This document shows positions 63,930 through 64,000 of a stretch of 64,000 bases of DNA, in pieces. Under the pieces are notes generated by a model. It was not told the origin of the DNA and made no database searches. It worked only from the letters and a program-made list of their open reading frames with translations. The position numbers and the translations under genes are program-made. This DNA comes from Taklimakanibacter lacteus. GTDB lineage: Bacteria > Pseudomonadota > Alphaproteobacteria > Rhizobiales > Aestuariivirgaceae. Positions within the stretch are counted from its first letter, which is position 1. Every line of letters begins with the position of its first letter. The stretch covers positions 248,001-312,000 of the forward strand of contig QOZQ01000006.1 of the NCBI GenBank assembly GCA_003576695.1. Reading direction: 5' to 3'.

Positions 63930-64000
63930 GGAATTCCTTCAATCGCCAACTGGGCCGGGACTTCCCGGCAGGCCGTCATGTAGGCTCTGACGGCGGCCAA

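Noticed and set aside
1-64000. CRISPR arrays, rRNA operons and prophage structural genes.
   Set aside because: No regularly spaced repeats, rRNA-like sequence or phage morphogenesis genes were seen; all repeats are short dispersed intergenic palindromes.

Overview
The window is a densely coded, GC-rich stretch of an alphaproteobacterial chromosome, most likely order Hyphomicrobiales (Rhizobiales). Supporting signs are the gene order mnmE-mnmG-rsmG-parA-parB, the hemE / PPSR-family junction typical of alphaproteobacterial origins, three perfect CtrA-type boxes (TTAA-N7-TTAA), GANTC sites at the putative origin, polyhydroxybutyrate genes with a PhaR regulator, and several families of intergenic palindromic repeats common in this group. 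No rRNA, tRNA or CRISPR array was found.

Layout. 1-5.6 kb: ftsX (cut by the left edge), ftsE, a zinc-ribbon membrane protein, hpt, an SDR enzyme, a methyltransferase, gloB and a DUF985 cupin. 5.7-13.3 kb: one tight minus-strand catabolic operon made of a ROK regulator, M20 peptidase/deacylase, two tandem paralogous periplasmic binding proteins, a CUT2-type permease, a YhfX-like PLP enzyme and a single-domain ATPase. 13.3-16.3 kb: phbA, phbB and divergent phaR, with a broken EamA transporter remnant behind phbB. 16.4-26.6 kb: a GGDEF/EAL protein, a gamma-glutamyltransferase, fhs, two unrecognised small genes, ubiH and glnK-amtB with a sigma-54-like promoter. 26.7-33.2 kb: ftsK, lolA, xth, a cNMP-binding protein, a CenR-like response regulator and an L,D-transpeptidase. 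33.2-36.5 kb: an AT-richer accessory island with an IS1-like transposase, a HigB-like toxin, a HigA-ImmA/IrrE fusion, a coupled unknown protein and a small basic KGG protein. 36.5-41.7 kb: yggS, leuS, lptE, holA. 41.7-47.4 kb: parB, parA, rsmG, mnmG, mnmE with two parS-like sites. 47.5-52.8 kb: a thioredoxin-domain protein, rho, hemJ, hemE. 52.8-53.1 kb: probable oriC. 53.1-64 kb: PPSR, maf, aroE, coaE, dnaQ, then secB, fxsA, a Tim44-like gene, mltA, smr, an XRE regulator, hslU, a DUF2157 gene and hslV.

How it fits together. Much of the window is the origin-proximal housekeeping block: replication start (oriC, holA, dnaQ), segregation (ParABS, FtsK), division (FtsEX), tRNA and rRNA modification, and envelope assembly (LptE, LolA, MltA, SecB). 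Candidate CtrA boxes lie before ftsE, ftsK and parB, suggesting cell-cycle control of division and segregation genes. The least understood parts are the ROK/M20/CUT2/YhfX operon, whose substrate is unknown, and the HigB / HigA-ImmA / unknown three-gene module. All functions are inferred from sequence reading alone.
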